Assembly (NCBI GenBank): GCA_021824635.1
Contig: JAKAKD010000030.1
Span: 186,001-250,000 of the forward strand
DNA: 64,000 bases
Direction: 5' to 3'
Source of the DNA: Bacteroidota bacterium
GTDB lineage: Bacteria > Bacteroidota > Ignavibacteria > Ignavibacteriales > Melioribacteraceae
Position numbers and translations under genes: made by a program. A model generated the notes under the pieces. The model made no database searches and was not told the DNA's origin. It saw only the letters and a list, made by a program, of their open reading frames with translations. Numbering within the stretch: position 1 is the first letter of the stretch; each line of letters opens with the position of its first letter. This document shows positions 45,515 to 53,537 of this stretch, piece by piece.

Positions 45515-46429
45515 TTATAAGTTTAGTTCTTTCTTCATCAGTTCAAAACTAGTCTCTATTGAATACGGCTTATAGCCTAACTCTGTTTCCGCTTTTAGTG
45601 TTATGAGTCCCGATTTAAGAGGGCGCGCTGCCTGTTGTTTCAATTCTTTAGTAAAAATAGGATGAATTAACGATTCATCGAGACTGAAATATTTTGCAAT
45701 GCGCAGAGTGAAATCAAATCTTGATAGCATTTCAATACCGCCAATATTAAAGATTCCCTCTTTCTTTAACTCAATAACTTTATTGATGGCAGATACTATG
45801 TCATCTATATACGTTGGGTTGCCAATCTGATCTGTAACTATCCGAATTATTTGGTTAGAGCGCAATGAAGTTATTACCCATTTCACAAAATCCGCGCGAC
45901 CATATTTAGTCGGACCATATAAAACATTTGTACGTAAAATTGTAAAGCGCGTACCGCTTGTCCGTATAGAATTTTCACTTGCAAGTTTTGTTCTTCCATA
46001 ATAGCCAATGGGACATGGTTTGTCTTCTTCGGTATACGGTCCTTCCTTCCCGTCATAAATATAATCTGTAGAGATATGAATTAAATGCGTATCAATAGTA
46101 TTGCAATAGTGCGCAATATATTCGGGACCGTTAACATTAATTTTCCATGCAATTTCTTTTTCAGTTTCAGATTTATCAACGTTTGTATAAGCAGCTGTGT
46201 TAATCACAAAATCCGGAAAGAACTCAAGTATGATTTCACGAACTTTATTTTTTTGCGTTATATCCAATTGCTTATAATTAATTTCCGGAATGAGAGAATC
46301 ATTTTCTACCGAAGCGCAAAGGAGTTCAATTTTATCATTGTTGCGGAAGAATTCTACTAACCGCTGTCCTAACATTCCGTTAGACCCGATAATCAAAATT
46401 CTCTTTTTTATAATATCACCGTTAATCAT
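45515..46429 (-). CDS. rfbD: dTDP-4-dehydrorhamnose reductase
   Basis: A 304-residue SDR-fold RfbD/RmlD. NAD(P)-binding ILIIGSNGMLGQRLVEFF near the start, HISTDYIYDGKEGPYTEEDKPCPIGYYGRTKLASE (about 121-155, Tyr-x3-Lys active site), RTNVLYGPTKYGRADFVKWV, and a C-terminal substrate region. Catalyses the last step to dTDP-L-rhamnose for O-antigen or other glycans. It overlaps the upstream kinase stop by eight bases. The 3,5-epimerase rfbC is 4 kb away in the same cluster. Confidence 0.9.
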   Translation of the reverse strand: MINGDIIKKRILIIGSNGMLGQRLVEFFRNNDKIELLCASVENDSLIPEINYKQLDITQKNKVREIILEFFPDFVINTAAYTNVDKSETEKEIAWKINVNGPEYIAHYCNTIDTHLIHISTDYIYDGKEGPYTEEDKPCPIGYYGRTKLASENSIRTSGTRFTILRTNVLYGPTKYGRADFVKWVITSLRSNQIIRIVTDQIGNPTYIDDIVSAINKVIELKKEGIFNIGGIEMLSRFDFTLRIAKYFSLDESLIHPIFTKELKQQAARPLKSGLITLKAETELGYKPYSIETSFELMKKELNL

Positions 46430-47297
46430 TCAGTCTAATTTTTCTTTTTATTGTTAAATTTTTTGTTGCAGCAGCAATAGCTCCGGCTTTATTTGCCAGC
46501 CAAAGCGATTTGCCAACATCTCTTTCAGAAATATATGAATAAAAGAAGACCGCCCCAAAAATATCACCGCAACCGATTTTATTTACTACATTAACTTGTT
46601 CGGCTTTAAGGATGAAAGATTTAATTTCTCCGTTTTCGATGAAATAAGTTTGTGCACCTTTTTCTCCTTTTGTAATAATTATTATTCGAGGTCCAAATTG
46701 GAAAATCTCTTTTGCGCAATAAAATTCTTCTCTGTCTTGAACAATTGTTTTAAGTTCGTTCTCGTTACATTGAAGAATATTTATGTTAGCCAGCCATTCT
46801 TTGATATGTGGAACCGGTCGGAATTTCCGGTCCATATTCGCATCTACACCACGCGAAAGTGTATGAATATCAAAATAGATTGTTCCTTTGAAATTTTTTC
46901 GAATAGTTTTAAGTTGATCGAGAGAAAGATCAGAACCGGTTATCATGTTGATTAATATTCCGTCAAACTGATTCCAGTCTTTTACATTATCTATTGTAAG
47001 TTTTGATGACAAATTTTTATACGTTTCTTCCCGTTCGCCGGAGCCTGACGTTTTAAGAATTACCTCCGGCATATTTTCAACTGTGTTGACAAATGTCTGA
47101 TTTACTCTTGAATACAATGTCTCAAACAAGTGGAATGAATCCTCGTTCCGACATGTAAGAAGAAAAACCTCATCTTCTTTTTCGGCTAAAGATAAAATTC
47201 CGAGTACTGAATAAAATATTCCACCGGGCTTTGAGATCTCTTTATCAAGCTCTTCAAAATGATCAATTATTGAATGTCCTATAAGCAAAATTTTCAT
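46422..47297 (-). CDS. PfkB family carbohydrate kinase
   Basis: A 291-residue ribokinase-type sugar kinase. N-terminal ILLIGHSIIDHFEEL then SKPGGIFYSVLGIL (substrate region), ITKGEKGAQTYFIENGE near residue 215, and the active-site motif NKIGCGDIFGAVFFYSYI (about 251-268, catalytic Asp in GCGD). Substrate unknown; context in a nucleotide-sugar cluster suggests sugar activation. Its stop overlaps the rfbD start region. Confidence 0.88.
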   Translation of the reverse strand: MKILLIGHSIIDHFEELDKEISKPGGIFYSVLGILSLAEKEDEVFLLTCRNEDSFHLFETLYSRVNQTFVNTVENMPEVILKTSGSGEREETYKNLSSKLTIDNVKDWNQFDGILINMITGSDLSLDQLKTIRKNFKGTIYFDIHTLSRGVDANMDRKFRPVPHIKEWLANINILQCNENELKTIVQDREEFYCAKEIFQFGPRIIIITKGEKGAQTYFIENGEIKSFILKAEQVNVVNKIGCGDIFGAVFFYSYISERDVGKSLWLANKAGAIAAATKNLTIKRKIRLND

Positions 47298-47395
47298 TGC
47301 ATTAAAAAAAACGTATTTTGAACGTAATTATAAATGTTATTGTTAAGATATAAAACAGTGAATTAGATTATTAAAAATAAAGATAGAAAGACAGA

Positions 47396-48523
47396 ATGAA
47401 AATTGGAATTACGTGTTATCCTACATACGGCGGCAGCGGTGTTGTAGCCACTGAACTCGGTTTGGCATTGGCATCACTCGGTCATCAAGTTCATTTTATC
47501 AGTTATGCCATTCCCCATAGACTAACCGGATTTTATGAAAATGTTTTTTTTCACGAGGTAGAACTTAGCACTTATCCATTATTTGAACACTCTCTCTATG
47601 ATCTAGCTCTGACGAGCAAAATGTTGGAAGTATTTGAGTTTGAAGATCTGGATTTAATGCATGTACATTATGCAATACCGCATGCTGTTAGCGCTTATCT
47701 TGCCCAGCAAGTTTTGCGCAAATCAAATAAACATTTAAAATTCATTACAACATTGCACGGAACCGATATTACACTTGTTGGTCTAGAGCCATCATTTATG
47801 CCTCTTGTTAAATTCAGCATTGAAGAGAGCAACGGCGTTACCGCTGTTTCCCGCTTTTTGAAAGAAAAAACACTGACCAATTATAATATCGAAAAGGAAA
47901 TTGAGGTTATTTACAACTTCATTGATATTGATAAATATAAGAAACAGGACAGTGAACTTTTCCGCAAACATATAGCACCGGGCGGTGAAAAAGTTTTAGT
48001 TCATACTTCAAATTTCCGGCAAGTCAAACGAGTTGGCGATACAATTCGCGTTCTTGAAAAAGTGAAAAAAGAAGTTCCCACAAAATTAGTACTTGTGGGT
48101 GACGGTCCGGACAGATCTGATTGTGAACGTCTTGTGAGAGAGCTCGACCTGCAGAAAGATGTTGTATTTCTTGGCAAGCAAGACGGTCTTGTAGAAATTT
48201 TGAATGCGTCTGACCTATTTCTAATGCCGTCACAATCAGAAAGCTTTGGTCTCTCTGCACTCGAAGCAATGGCATGTGGAATTCCGGTTGTAAGCACTTC
48301 CGTTGGCGGATTGCCTGAATTAAATATTCAGAATGAGACCGGTTACATTGCAGAGATTGGAGATATTGACCGGATGGCTAGATATGCAATTGAATTACTG
48401 ACTAACGAGAAGCGGTATAAAACATTTTCAAAAAATTCCCGCGACCGGGCAGTGAATAATTTTGATAAAAATCTGATTGTGCCAAAGTATGTTGAATATT
48501 ACGAAAAAATTCTAAACTCATAA
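47396..48523 (+). CDS. bshA: N-acetyl-alpha-D-glucosaminyl L-malate synthase BshA
   Basis: A 375-residue GT4 glycosyltransferase that performs the first step of bacillithiol synthesis (UDP-GlcNAc plus malate). The N-terminus MKIGITCYPTYGGSGVVATELGLALA, VHYAIPHAVSAYLAQQVL, LHGTDITLVGLEPSF, VSRFLKEKTLTNYNI and SESFGLSALEAMACGIPVVSTSVGGLPEL are characteristic of BshA. This fits the bacilliredoxin gene at 14.0 kb. GACAGA precedes the ATG. It transcribes opposite to its neighbours. Confidence 0.95.
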   Translation: MKIGITCYPTYGGSGVVATELGLALASLGHQVHFISYAIPHRLTGFYENVFFHEVELSTYPLFEHSLYDLALTSKMLEVFEFEDLDLMHVHYAIPHAVSAYLAQQVLRKSNKHLKFITTLHGTDITLVGLEPSFMPLVKFSIEESNGVTAVSRFLKEKTLTNYNIEKEIEVIYNFIDIDKYKKQDSELFRKHIAPGGEKVLVHTSNFRQVKRVGDTIRVLEKVKKEVPTKLVLVGDGPDRSDCERLVRELDLQKDVVFLGKQDGLVEILNASDLFLMPSQSESFGLSALEAMACGIPVVSTSVGGLPELNIQNETGYIAEIGDIDRMARYAIELLTNEKRYKTFSKNSRDRAVNNFDKNLIVPKYVEYYEKILNS

Positions 48524-48541
48524 TTATCATCTGCTATTTTA

Positions 48542-48586
48542 GTGCTCGTGATCTTAATCTAATTATGCGGTCAAGATCATGAGCAC
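48542..48586. terminator. Bidirectional hairpin (dispersed repeat)
   Basis: GTGCTCGTGATCTT (48542-48555) and AAGATCATGAGCAC (48573-48586) are 14-base complements with one mismatch and a 17-base loop. It sits between convergent bshA (ends 48523) and ugd (ends 48590), and belongs to the CATGATCTTG repeat family also seen at 13959 and 56210. Confidence 0.65.
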
Positions 48587-48589
48587 AAA

Positions 48590-49918
48590 TCAAACACCGA
48601 CCACTTTTCTACCGATGCTATAATAAATAAATCCCAGCTCTGTCATCTTTTTTGTGTCAAAAATATTTCGTCCGTCAAATATTATAGGAGAATTTAATTC
48701 AGATTTAATACGGTCAAAATCCGGATTACGGAATTCATTCCATTCAGTTAAAGTCAGAAGTGCATCTGCATCTTTAAGAACCGCATACTGATCTTGAGAG
48801 TATTCAATAATATCATCTAAATAATATTTAGCGTTCTCCATTGCAGCCGGATCGTAAGCAGATACTTTTGCACCTAAGCGGATTAATTCTTTAATGATTG
48901 TTATAGAGGGTGCATCGCGCATATCATCTGTATTTGGTTTGAAAGCCAGTCCCCAAACAGCAAACTTTTTACCTTTTATATCACGGTCGAAATGTTTCAA
49001 AACTTTCTTTACAAGAATTAGTTTTTGAAGCTTGTTAATTTCATCAACAACCTTGAGCAAACGCATTGGCGAGTTGTGTTCTTCTGAAGTTTTAATGAGC
49101 GCATTTACGTCTTTAGGAAAACAGGAACCTCCGTACCCGATGCCGGGGAAGAGAAATCTTTTTCCAATTCGAGTATCTGCGCCAATTCCCTTTCTTACCA
49201 GGTCAACATTTGCGCCAACGGACTCGCAAAAATTAGCGAGTTCGTTCATATAAGTTATGCGCATTGCAAGGTAAGAGTTAGCAGCATATTTTGTTACTTC
49301 GGAGCTTTCCGGGTCCATTTCCAAAATCGGATTCCCTTGACGGACAAACGGTTCATAGAGTGCACACATTTTTTCAAAAACTTTTTGAGTGCGTGTACCG
49401 ACAACAATTCTATCCGGTTTCATAAAATCATCCACGGCAAAACCTTCGCGTAAAAATTCCGGATTTGAAACTACCTCAAAATTTTTGATTCCATACTTTT
49501 CAATAATTTTTGTTAATCCGGCTGAGGTTCCAACAGGCACAGTGCTTTTATTTACGATAATCTTAAAATCGTTAGTCTCTGCAGCTTTTAAAATTTTTCC
49601 GATCTCTTCAACAACTCCAAAAACATATTTCAGTTCTGCAGAGCCGTCTTCATCCTGCGGAGTTGGTAAACAAAGAAAGATCACTTCAGATTCAAGGACA
49701 GCTTTTTTAAGATCGTCTGTGAAGATTATTCTTTTCTTCTCAATATTTCTATGGAACAACATTTCTAAACCGGGTTCATAAATTGGGATTACACCGGCGT
49801 TCAGTTTATTCAATTTTTCTTGATTGTTATCAACACAGATAACATGGTTGCCCATTTCGGCAAAACACGTTCCGCTTACAAGTCCTACATAGCCAGTTCC
49901 AATTACAGATAAATTCAT
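48590..49918 (-). CDS. UDP-glucose/GDP-mannose dehydrogenase family (UDP-glucose 6-dehydrogenase)
   Basis: A 442-residue UDP-glucose 6-dehydrogenase. NAD motif MNLSVIGTGYVGLVSGTCFAEMG, PTPQDEDGSAELKYV, SNPEFLREGFAVDDFMKPDRIVVG, the catalytic Cys in GYGGSCFPKDVNALI (about 258-272) and AFKPNTDDMRDAPSI. Oxidises UDP-glucose to UDP-glucuronate for surface polysaccharides. A GGGGTGAAAAA ribosome site fits the start. The rfbC gene is directly upstream by 17 bases, same strand. Confidence 0.93.
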   Translation of the reverse strand: MNLSVIGTGYVGLVSGTCFAEMGNHVICVDNNQEKLNKLNAGVIPIYEPGLEMLFHRNIEKKRIIFTDDLKKAVLESEVIFLCLPTPQDEDGSAELKYVFGVVEEIGKILKAAETNDFKIIVNKSTVPVGTSAGLTKIIEKYGIKNFEVVSNPEFLREGFAVDDFMKPDRIVVGTRTQKVFEKMCALYEPFVRQGNPILEMDPESSEVTKYAANSYLAMRITYMNELANFCESVGANVDLVRKGIGADTRIGKRFLFPGIGYGGSCFPKDVNALIKTSEEHNSPMRLLKVVDEINKLQKLILVKKVLKHFDRDIKGKKFAVWGLAFKPNTDDMRDAPSITIIKELIRLGAKVSAYDPAAMENAKYYLDDIIEYSQDQYAVLKDADALLTLTEWNEFRNPDFDRIKSELNSPIIFDGRNIFDTKKMTELGFIYYSIGRKVVGV

Positions 49919-49935
49919 TTTTCACCCCGTGAATA

Positions 49936-50484
49936 TTAGTAGAGAAAATCTTTTTCAATTTCTTTAAAAAGTTTAGCTTGTAAATCTTTTTCTGAAACGA
50001 TCGGCTTCTCAACTTTCCAATCAATGTTTAGAGAAGAATCGTTGAATAGAATTGCACGCTCGCTTTGCTTATTATAAAGTGAAGAACATTTGTAACTAAA
50101 AACCGCTGAATCGGAAAGTACAGAAAACCCGTGCGCAAATCCCGGTGGAATCCACAACTGATTTTTTGTTTCTTCATTTAGTTCTATTGCAAAATGTTTT
50201 CCAAAGGTCGGCGAGCCAAAACGAATATCAACGGCTACATCTAATACTTTTCCTAGAACTACACTGCATAATTTCCCTTGTGCGTATTGCCCGACTTGAT
50301 AATGCAAACCCCGGACTGTTCCTTTTACAGATTTAGAAATGTTATCCTGAACAAAAGTTTTATCAATTCCGCCATCAGCAAATTTTTCAATGTTGAATGC
50401 TTCAAAGAAATAACCGCGTTCATCATAAAAGATATCTGGTTTAACTACAATTAATCCGTCTATAAAAGTTTTTTCGAATTGCAA
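49936..50484 (-). CDS. rfbC: dTDP-4-dehydrorhamnose 3,5-epimerase
   Basis: A 182-residue RmlC cupin. The active-site pattern is complete: KPDIFYDERGYFFEAFN (about 15-31), FVQDNISKSVKGTVRGLHYQ (about 43-62, catalytic His in GLHYQ) and LWIPPGFAHGFSVLSD (about 109-124). Start is TTG 50484, supported by GAGGTGA four to five bases upstream. Makes dTDP-4-keto-rhamnose; the reductase rfbD is nearby. Nine bases separate it from galE. Confidence 0.93.
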   Translation of the reverse strand: MQFEKTFIDGLIVVKPDIFYDERGYFFEAFNIEKFADGGIDKTFVQDNISKSVKGTVRGLHYQVGQYAQGKLCSVVLGKVLDVAVDIRFGSPTFGKHFAIELNEETKNQLWIPPGFAHGFSVLSDSAVFSYKCSSLYNKQSERAILFNDSSLNIDWKVEKPIVSEKDLQAKLFKEIEKDFLY

Positions 50485-50492
50485 TCTTCACC

Positions 50493-51467
50493 TCAGTATT
50501 TTGGATTTTGATGCCAGTTCCATGCAGTTTGAATTATTTCTTCGATTGAATATTTAGGAATCCAATTTAGCAGCTCTTTAGCTTTTTTATTATCGGCTAC
50601 CAACACTGCCGGATCTCCGGTTCTTCGTTCAACAATTTCAAATGGAATTTCTTTATTAGTAATTGTTTTTGCTTTTTCAATTATGTCAAGAACCGAATTT
50701 CCTTTTCCAGTTCCCAAATTAATTATAGCAGATTCGTTTCCGTTGTCCAAATAATTAATTGCCTTCAAATGTGCATCTGCTAAATCATTAACGTGAATGT
50801 AATCTCGAATACATGTTCCGTCTTCTGTATTATAATCGTTTCCAAAAACTGAAACTTTTTTTCTTTCTCCCAATGCAGTTTTTAATATTATCGGGATTAA
50901 ATGGGGTTCCGGATTGTGGCTTTCACCTATCGCACCGGATGGATCAGCGCCGGCAGCATTAAAATAACGTAACGCAACATGTTTCATTCCGTTTGCTGTT
51001 TCAAAATCTTTCAGCATCATTTCAATTATCAATTTAGTGCTTGCATACGGATTAATTGGATTTGAAGGTTGGTCTTCAGAGATCGGGACTTGAGTTGGAT
51101 TTCCATATATCGAACATGTGGAAGAGAAAATAAAATTCTTAACACCATTTTCCGCACAAAGCCGAATCAGATTTAAACTCCCTACAACATTATTTTGATA
51201 ATAAATTCCCGGATGTTCTACTGATTCTCCTACATATGCATATGCTGCAAAATGAACCACTGCATCCGGCAAATAAGTTCGAATTGTGTAAGAAAGAGCT
51301 TCTGTGTCTAGAATGTCAACATCTTCAAATAGAACATTTTGAGGAACAGCTTCTTTATGTCCGCGCGACAAATTATCAATGACAAGCGGTTGATGCCCAT
51401 TATCAATTAGCATCTTAACAAAATGCGAACCGATGTAGCCGGCTCCGCCAGTAACTAGAACTTTCAA
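50493..51467 (-). CDS. galE: UDP-glucose 4-epimerase
   Basis: A 324-residue GalE. NAD site VTGGAGYIGSHFVKMLIDNGH, VVHFAAYAYVGESVEHP, SSTCSIYGNPTQVPISEDQPSNPINPYASTK (Ser/Tyr/Lys triad, about 121-149), LRYFNAAGADPSGAIGESHNPEPHLIP. Interconverts UDP-glucose and UDP-galactose. GAGGG before ATG 51467. First of the galE-rfbC-ugd run. Confidence 0.95.
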   Translation of the reverse strand: MKVLVTGGAGYIGSHFVKMLIDNGHQPLVIDNLSRGHKEAVPQNVLFEDVDILDTEALSYTIRTYLPDAVVHFAAYAYVGESVEHPGIYYQNNVVGSLNLIRLCAENGVKNFIFSSTCSIYGNPTQVPISEDQPSNPINPYASTKLIIEMMLKDFETANGMKHVALRYFNAAGADPSGAIGESHNPEPHLIPIILKTALGERKKVSVFGNDYNTEDGTCIRDYIHVNDLADAHLKAINYLDNGNESAIINLGTGKGNSVLDIIEKAKTITNKEIPFEIVERRTGDPAVLVADNKKAKELLNWIPKYSIEEIIQTAWNWHQNPKY

Positions 51468-51605
51468 TAATCCCTCAACACATTTTATCTATTCAAAAAT
51501 ACAAAAACTTTTCATTTAGAATGACTGATTATTCCCGTTCTTAATCAAATTGCAAGAACAATATTTTTAGATTAATTTACAATTAACAAAAAGAATGAGG
51601 TCTGC

Positions 51606-51929
51606 ATGTCAACTCTTCCAAAAAGATTTGAAAGATTTCTAAAAGAATATCCCGATGTTGCAGTAGCTTACGAAACACTTGGAGATGCAATTCACAAAGA
51701 AGGATCTTTGACTGAAAAAGAACGCGCATTAGTTAAACTTGCTATTTCTGCCGGAGCTAAAATGGAAGGCGCTGTTCATGCCCAGGTTAGAAAAGCATTA
51801 AAAGCTAAACTCACAAAAAAGGAAATTCGTCAAGTTGCACTTCTTTCAATTCCAACCATTGGTTTTCCATCATCTATGGCTGTTATGAGTTGGATGGATG
51901 ATATTCTCGATAAGAAGAAAGGCAAATAA
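51606..51929 (+). CDS. Carboxymuconolactone decarboxylase family protein
   Basis: A 107-residue helical protein of the AhpD/CMD fold. Core segment TEKERALVKLAISAGAKMEGAVHAQVRKALKAKLTKKEIRQVALLSIPTIGFPSSM carries the family Glu and His (EGAVH), but no CxxC, so it is not a peroxiredoxin reductase of AhpD type. GAGG six bases before ATG. Its end overlaps or abuts the unknown membrane protein downstream. Confidence 0.85.
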   Translation: MSTLPKRFERFLKEYPDVAVAYETLGDAIHKEGSLTEKERALVKLAISAGAKMEGAVHAQVRKALKAKLTKKEIRQVALLSIPTIGFPSSMAVMSWMDDILDKKKGK

Positions 51930-53010
51930 AAATATTTTGCAGACCGAAAAATCTTTAGTGGAGCTTAGAAAGAATTTTAATGAAACTATTCCCTTAAAAA
52001 TTCAACGCATAATTGCCCTTTGGGGATTTAGCGAATCGGCATTCGGCGGAATACTTCATGCGCTAAAAATTCCTTTTACAGGATTATTTCTAGGCGGAGC
52101 GGCGGTAATTTTTATTACTCTAATTGCTCATTATTCAAATGATAAATTAGCAATTCTGAGAGCCACGTTAATTGTAATATTGGTAAAAGCATTTGTTAGC
52201 CCCTACTCTCCAATAACGGCATATTTAGCGGTAGCACTACAAGGATTTCTTGGTTATCTATTTTTTTCGCTAATCAATTATGAACGTGCGGCAGCGTTGC
52301 TGTTTGGTTTCTTTTCTTTACTTTTTTCGGCTTTGCAAAAATTAATTTTTCTCTCTTTAATATTCGGTACGGGTTTATGGAAATCCATTGACCTATTTGT
52401 TGATTTTGTTCTGTCACAAATCCCCTTCATAAAGCAATCGTCCACATTCAGTTTTAGTATCGTATTGATTTCAATTTATGCAGGCATACATATTTTAGCC
52501 GGTATATATATTGGAATAAGAGCCGCACTAATTCCAAAATGGCTTTTGTCTAAATCAAAATCATTTGAAAAGATGAAAATTGATTTTGAGGAAGACCAAG
52601 ATTATTTCCCCAAAACGAAAAAGAAGAAACGATGGTGGAAAAGATCATCCGGAATTCTTTTGTTTTTATTTTTAATTACTTTGATGATACTTTCATTTTA
52701 CTTTCCACAACTTGGCAAAAACCGCGCTTACGAAATTATGTTTACTCTTGTCCGGGCAATAGTAATAACATTTTTCTGGTTTTCAATTGTATCTCCTTTT
52801 GTTCTTAAGCATTTCAAGAAATTCCTTGAGAAGAATAATTTTAAGCACGCTTCGGAGATGAACCAAGTAACTGTCTTATTCCCAAGTTTTAAACGGATAA
52901 TAAATTTCTGCTGGAGAATATCTTCTATTGAAAAAGGAACAAAAAGAATTAAAAAATTTTTGGCAGATTCACTTGCGCTTTTACTTTTAGCAGAGATTAA
53001 AATTGACTAA
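51898..53010 (+). CDS. Polytopic membrane protein, start uncertain
   Basis: A membrane protein of about 355-370 residues with six to eight hydrophobic segments (for example ITAYLAVALQGFLGYLFFSLI and GIHILAGIYIGIRAALIP) and a Lys-rich cytosolic loop (KTKKKKRWWKR). The layout of the N-terminal half recalls ECF transporter substrate-binding components, but I would not assign it. The start is ambiguous: ATG 51898 overlaps the previous gene, and TTG 51937 or GTG 51958 are alternatives. Its last eight bases overlap the NTPase gene, so the two are coupled. Confidence 0.55.
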   Translation: MIFSIRRKANKNILQTEKSLVELRKNFNETIPLKIQRIIALWGFSESAFGGILHALKIPFTGLFLGGAAVIFITLIAHYSNDKLAILRATLIVILVKAFVSPYSPITAYLAVALQGFLGYLFFSLINYERAAALLFGFFSLLFSALQKLIFLSLIFGTGLWKSIDLFVDFVLSQIPFIKQSSTFSFSIVLISIYAGIHILAGIYIGIRAALIPKWLLSKSKSFEKMKIDFEEDQDYFPKTKKKKRWWKRSSGILLFLFLITLMILSFYFPQLGKNRAYEIMFTLVRAIVITFFWFSIVSPFVLKHFKKFLEKNNFKHASEMNQVTVLFPSFKRIINFCWRISSIEKGTKRIKKFLADSLALLLLAEIKID

Positions 53011-53482
53011 AAAGATTTTCATATTTACCGGGCTGGTCCATACCGGCAAGACAACACACTTAATGCATTGGGCAGTTTCACAAAAAAAAATTGACGGCAT
53101 TTTCCAGCCTGTTATTGATGATAAACGGTTCATCTATCATATTGCGTCCCGCTCATTAAAATCTTTGGAAGTTTCTGCATCGGCAAAAGACGAACACACT
53201 ATTAAAATCGGTAATTACAGCTTCAGTAAAGAAACTTTTGAATGGGCGGGAAAAATTCTATTAGATAGTTTAAGCAAAGATTTAGAATGGTTAGTAATTG
53301 ATGAGATCGGTCCTCTTGAATTGGAAGGGAACGGTTTGGAACCAGCTATCTCAAGTATTTTTGATGAGAGGAAAAATATTTCAGCAAAAATTGTATGTGT
53401 TATAAGAGAAGAAATTTTGCAGAAATTCATTGATCACTACAAACTGCAGAACTGCTACGAAATATTTGAGCCCCCTTTATAA
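53003..53482 (+). CDS. Nucleoside-triphosphatase (NTPase_1/THEP1-like)
   Basis: A 159-residue P-loop NTPase. Walker A is GLVHTGKTTHLMHW (about 10-23) and the Walker B-like strand is LEWLVIDEIGPLELEGNG (about 94-111), both diagnostic of the THEP1/NTPase_1 group, which hydrolyse NTPs with modest specificity. Start is TTG 53003, overlapping the membrane gene by eight bases, with GAG about ten bases upstream. The tight pairing with a membrane protein suggests it powers or regulates it. Confidence 0.85.
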   Translation: MTKKIFIFTGLVHTGKTTHLMHWAVSQKKIDGIFQPVIDDKRFIYHIASRSLKSLEVSASAKDEHTIKIGNYSFSKETFEWAGKILLDSLSKDLEWLVIDEIGPLELEGNGLEPAISSIFDERKNISAKIVCVIREEILQKFIDHYKLQNCYEIFEPPL

Positions 53483-53484
53483 TC

Positions 53485-53525
53485 TAGTGTCTTTGCGGCA
53501 AATATTCTTTGCCGCAAAGACACTA
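53485..53525. terminator. Bidirectional terminator-like hairpin, perfect 18-bp stem
   Basis: TAGTGTCTTTGCGGCAAA (53485-53502) and TTTGCCGCAAAGACACTA (53508-53525) are perfect complements with a five-base loop, between convergent genes ending at 53482 (+) and 53538 (-). It has the CGCAAAGACACTAAGACACTAA wording seen in dispersed repeats of many bacteria. Confidence 0.7.
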
Positions 53526-53537
53526 AGACACTAATTT

